Of a stretch of 6,173 nt of DNA, positions 5,213 through 6,173 are shown in pieces. Made by a program: the position numbers and the translations under genes. The notes beneath the pieces were generated by a model. It did no database searches. It was not told where the DNA came from and saw only the letters and a list, made by a program, of their open reading frames with translations. Positions within the stretch are counted from its first letter, which is position 1, and each line of letters opens with the position of its first letter. Source of the stretch: Pyrodictiaceae archaeon (GTDB taxonomy: Archaea; Thermoproteota; Thermoprotei_A; Sulfolobales; Pyrodictiaceae); contig WAQM01000207.1 in the NCBI GenBank assembly GCA_015520245.1, positions 1 through 6,173 on the forward strand. The letters are read 5' to 3'.

Positions 5213-6173
5213 CTAGGCCCTCCGCGCGACCGCGAGCACGCGGGTGAGGCCTCCGTGCACCCTCATGAGGTGCTCCTCGACGAGCGCGAGGCCGGCCTCT
5301 GCTACCAGCTCCCCGACGCGGACCCAGTGCGGGGCCGCGAACGACGCGTAGCCGCCCGGCCTGAGGGCCCTGCGGGCCTCGGCGAGGAAGCCCCTCAAGA
5401 GCTCGGCGGGCTCGGCGCCGCGGCTGGGGGCCTGCCTGCCATAGGGGGGGTCCGTGGCTATGGCGGCCACCGCGCCCTCCCTCACGGGCATGGACCTGGC
5501 ATCGGCCTGGAACACGTCGACGGCATGGTCGAGCCGGTAGTGGCGCAGGTTCGTCAGCGAGCCGACCGCCATCGCCTCGTCGACGTCGCTGCAGAGCACG
5601 TAGTGGCCGGCGGCGGCCGCCTCCAGCGCGAAGCCGCCGGTGCCGCAGAAGGGGTCGTAGACGGGGCTCCTCGGCCTGGAGAGGTTGACGAAGAGCCTGC
5701 AGAGCCTCGGCTCCAGGGCCACGGAGCGGAAGAACGGCCTCCTCTCGGGCCTCCTCTCGCTGAGCGGCCTCTTCTCCTCGCGCCCCAGCACGACGCCGAC
5801 CGCGGCGACACCCTCGGTGACCAGCACCCTCACGATGCTGCGCGGCCTCTCCAGGTCCACCGCCAAGCCGCACGTGCTGGCCACCGCCCCGCCCACCAGC
5901 CTCGCGAGCTCCCTTGTGGAGATGGCGCGCCGGTAGCCCTTCACCCGCGCGACATCGACGCGGAAGGGCTCATCGAGGAGGCGGCACAGCTCCCTCGAGG
6001 AGGCGGCCTCGACGACCTTGTCGACCTCGGCGTCCACGAGGGCGTGCAGGAGCCCCACCTCGTGCACGTAGCCCGACAGCGCGGGGACGGGAGAGGGGTC
6101 GGCGTCGGCCTCGAAGACCTCGAGCTGGTCCAGCTCAAGCAGCACGCGGTACCCCGCGCCCAGCGCCTCGAGC
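5213..6173 (-). CDS. trmG10: tRNA (guanine(10)-N2)-methyltransferase, Trm-G10 type, 5' partial
   Basis: Methylates N2 of guanine 10 in tRNA using S-adenosylmethionine. The frame stays open to the right window edge. A GTG at 6145 could be a start, but the nine codons upstream of it (LEALGAGYR) continue a typical N-terminal pattern, so I treat the gene as truncated by the window and lacking only a short N-terminus. Numbering from that GTG, residues about 30-120 look like a THUMP tRNA-binding domain. A linker, RPFFRSVALEPRLCRLFVNL (136-155), leads to the Rossmann methyltransferase domain with the SAM motif YDPFCGTGGF (163-172), the acidic SDVDE (186-190), the catalytic TDPPYGR (231-237) and a C-terminal strand pair near 290-308. 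DPPY marks amino (N2) methylation of guanine. Its stop is 3 bases before RNase Z, which also acts on tRNA. Other THUMP methylases are less likely given the length and linker. Confidence 0.9.
   Translation of the reverse strand, partial: LEALGAGYRVLLELDQLEVFEADADPSPVPALSGYVHEVGLLHALVDAEVDKVVEAASSRELCRLLDEPFRVDVARVKGYRRAISTRELARLVGGAVASTCGLAVDLERPRSIVRVLVTEGVAAVGVVLGREEKRPLSERRPERRPFFRSVALEPRLCRLFVNLSRPRSPVYDPFCGTGGFALEAAAAGHYVLCSDVDEAMAVGSLTNLRHYRLDHAVDVFQADARSMPVREGAVAAIATDPPYGRQAPSRGAEPAELLRGFLAEARRALRPGGYASFAAPHWVRVGELVAEAGLALVEEHLMRVHGGLTRVLAVARRA
5219..5223 (-). promoter_or_regulatory. Shine-Dalgarno sequence for RNase Z, inside the trmG10 3' end
   Basis: GGAGG on the minus strand (5223-5219) lies within the last codons of the methyltransferase gene, nine bases before the TTG at 5209. 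It is a full match to the core archaeal ribosome binding sequence and decides the RNase Z start. Its place inside the upstream gene supports coupled translation of the two tRNA-processing proteins. Confidence 0.65.

Noticed and set aside
5210..5219. Perfect 10-bp palindrome GGCCTAGGCC at the trmG10/rnz junction
   Set aside because: It contains the stop codon and the three-base spacer and is short. In DNA this GC-rich a palindrome of this size is expected by chance, and it has no loop to form an RNA hairpin.
4953..5873. Minus-strand frame of about 306 codons across the RNase Z/methyltransferase junction
   Set aside because: Out of frame with both real genes and dominated by Arg, Gly and Ala; no domain is visible.
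1..6173. CRISPR arrays, tRNA or rRNA genes, insertion sequences, defence or toxin-antitoxin genes
   Set aside because: No direct repeats with regular spacing, no tRNA-like cloverleaf, no transposase motifs and no defence-family motifs were seen. The window is nearly fully occupied by the six genes listed, with no gap over 300 bases.

Overview
The window reads as chromosomal DNA of a GC-rich (about two-thirds G+C or more, judged by eye) thermophilic archaeon, most likely a member of Thermoproteota (Crenarchaeota). The grounds are an archaeal-type tRNA m2G10 methyltransferase (Trm-G10), a short-form RNase Z, a compact archaeal citrate synthase, heavy AGG use for arginine, GTG and TTG starts, and short AT-rich TATA-like boxes standing out in GC-rich gaps. 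The species cannot be fixed from this sequence. No mobile element, CRISPR array, tRNA or rRNA was seen.

Layout. Positions 1-1176 (+) hold the 3' end of a probable exported or surface protein of unknown function. It converges on the minus-strand genes, and a GC-rich hairpin (1176-1209) fills the gap. Everything from 1210 to the right edge is on the minus strand. In order of transcription these are: Trm-G10 (6173-5213, 5' end outside the window), RNase Z (5209-4301), an MmgE/PrpD-family dehydratase (4239-2833), a 105-residue protein of unknown function (2812-2495), and citrate synthase (2412-1210, with an alternative upstream start at 2487).

Function. There are two modules. Trm-G10 and RNase Z sit 3 bases apart and both act on tRNA (N2 methylation of G10 and 3' trailer removal), so they are probably co-translated. 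The MmgE/PrpD protein, the small protein and the citrate synthase form a second module. A PrpD homologue beside a citrate/2-methylcitrate synthase homologue suggests propionyl-CoA use through 2-methylcitrate, or a citrate branch, but no methylisocitrate lyase gene lies in the window, so this is inference. A TATA-like box before the PrpD gene lies next to and partly inside a perfect 10-bp inverted repeat; a second box may give citrate synthase its own promoter.

Nothing here is clearly a new biological system. The points most worth a second look are the inverted repeat around the PrpD promoter, its similarity to the hairpin after citrate synthase, the unknown small protein between two metabolic enzymes, and the exported protein with an odd proline/arginine-rich tail over a foldable DNA segment.
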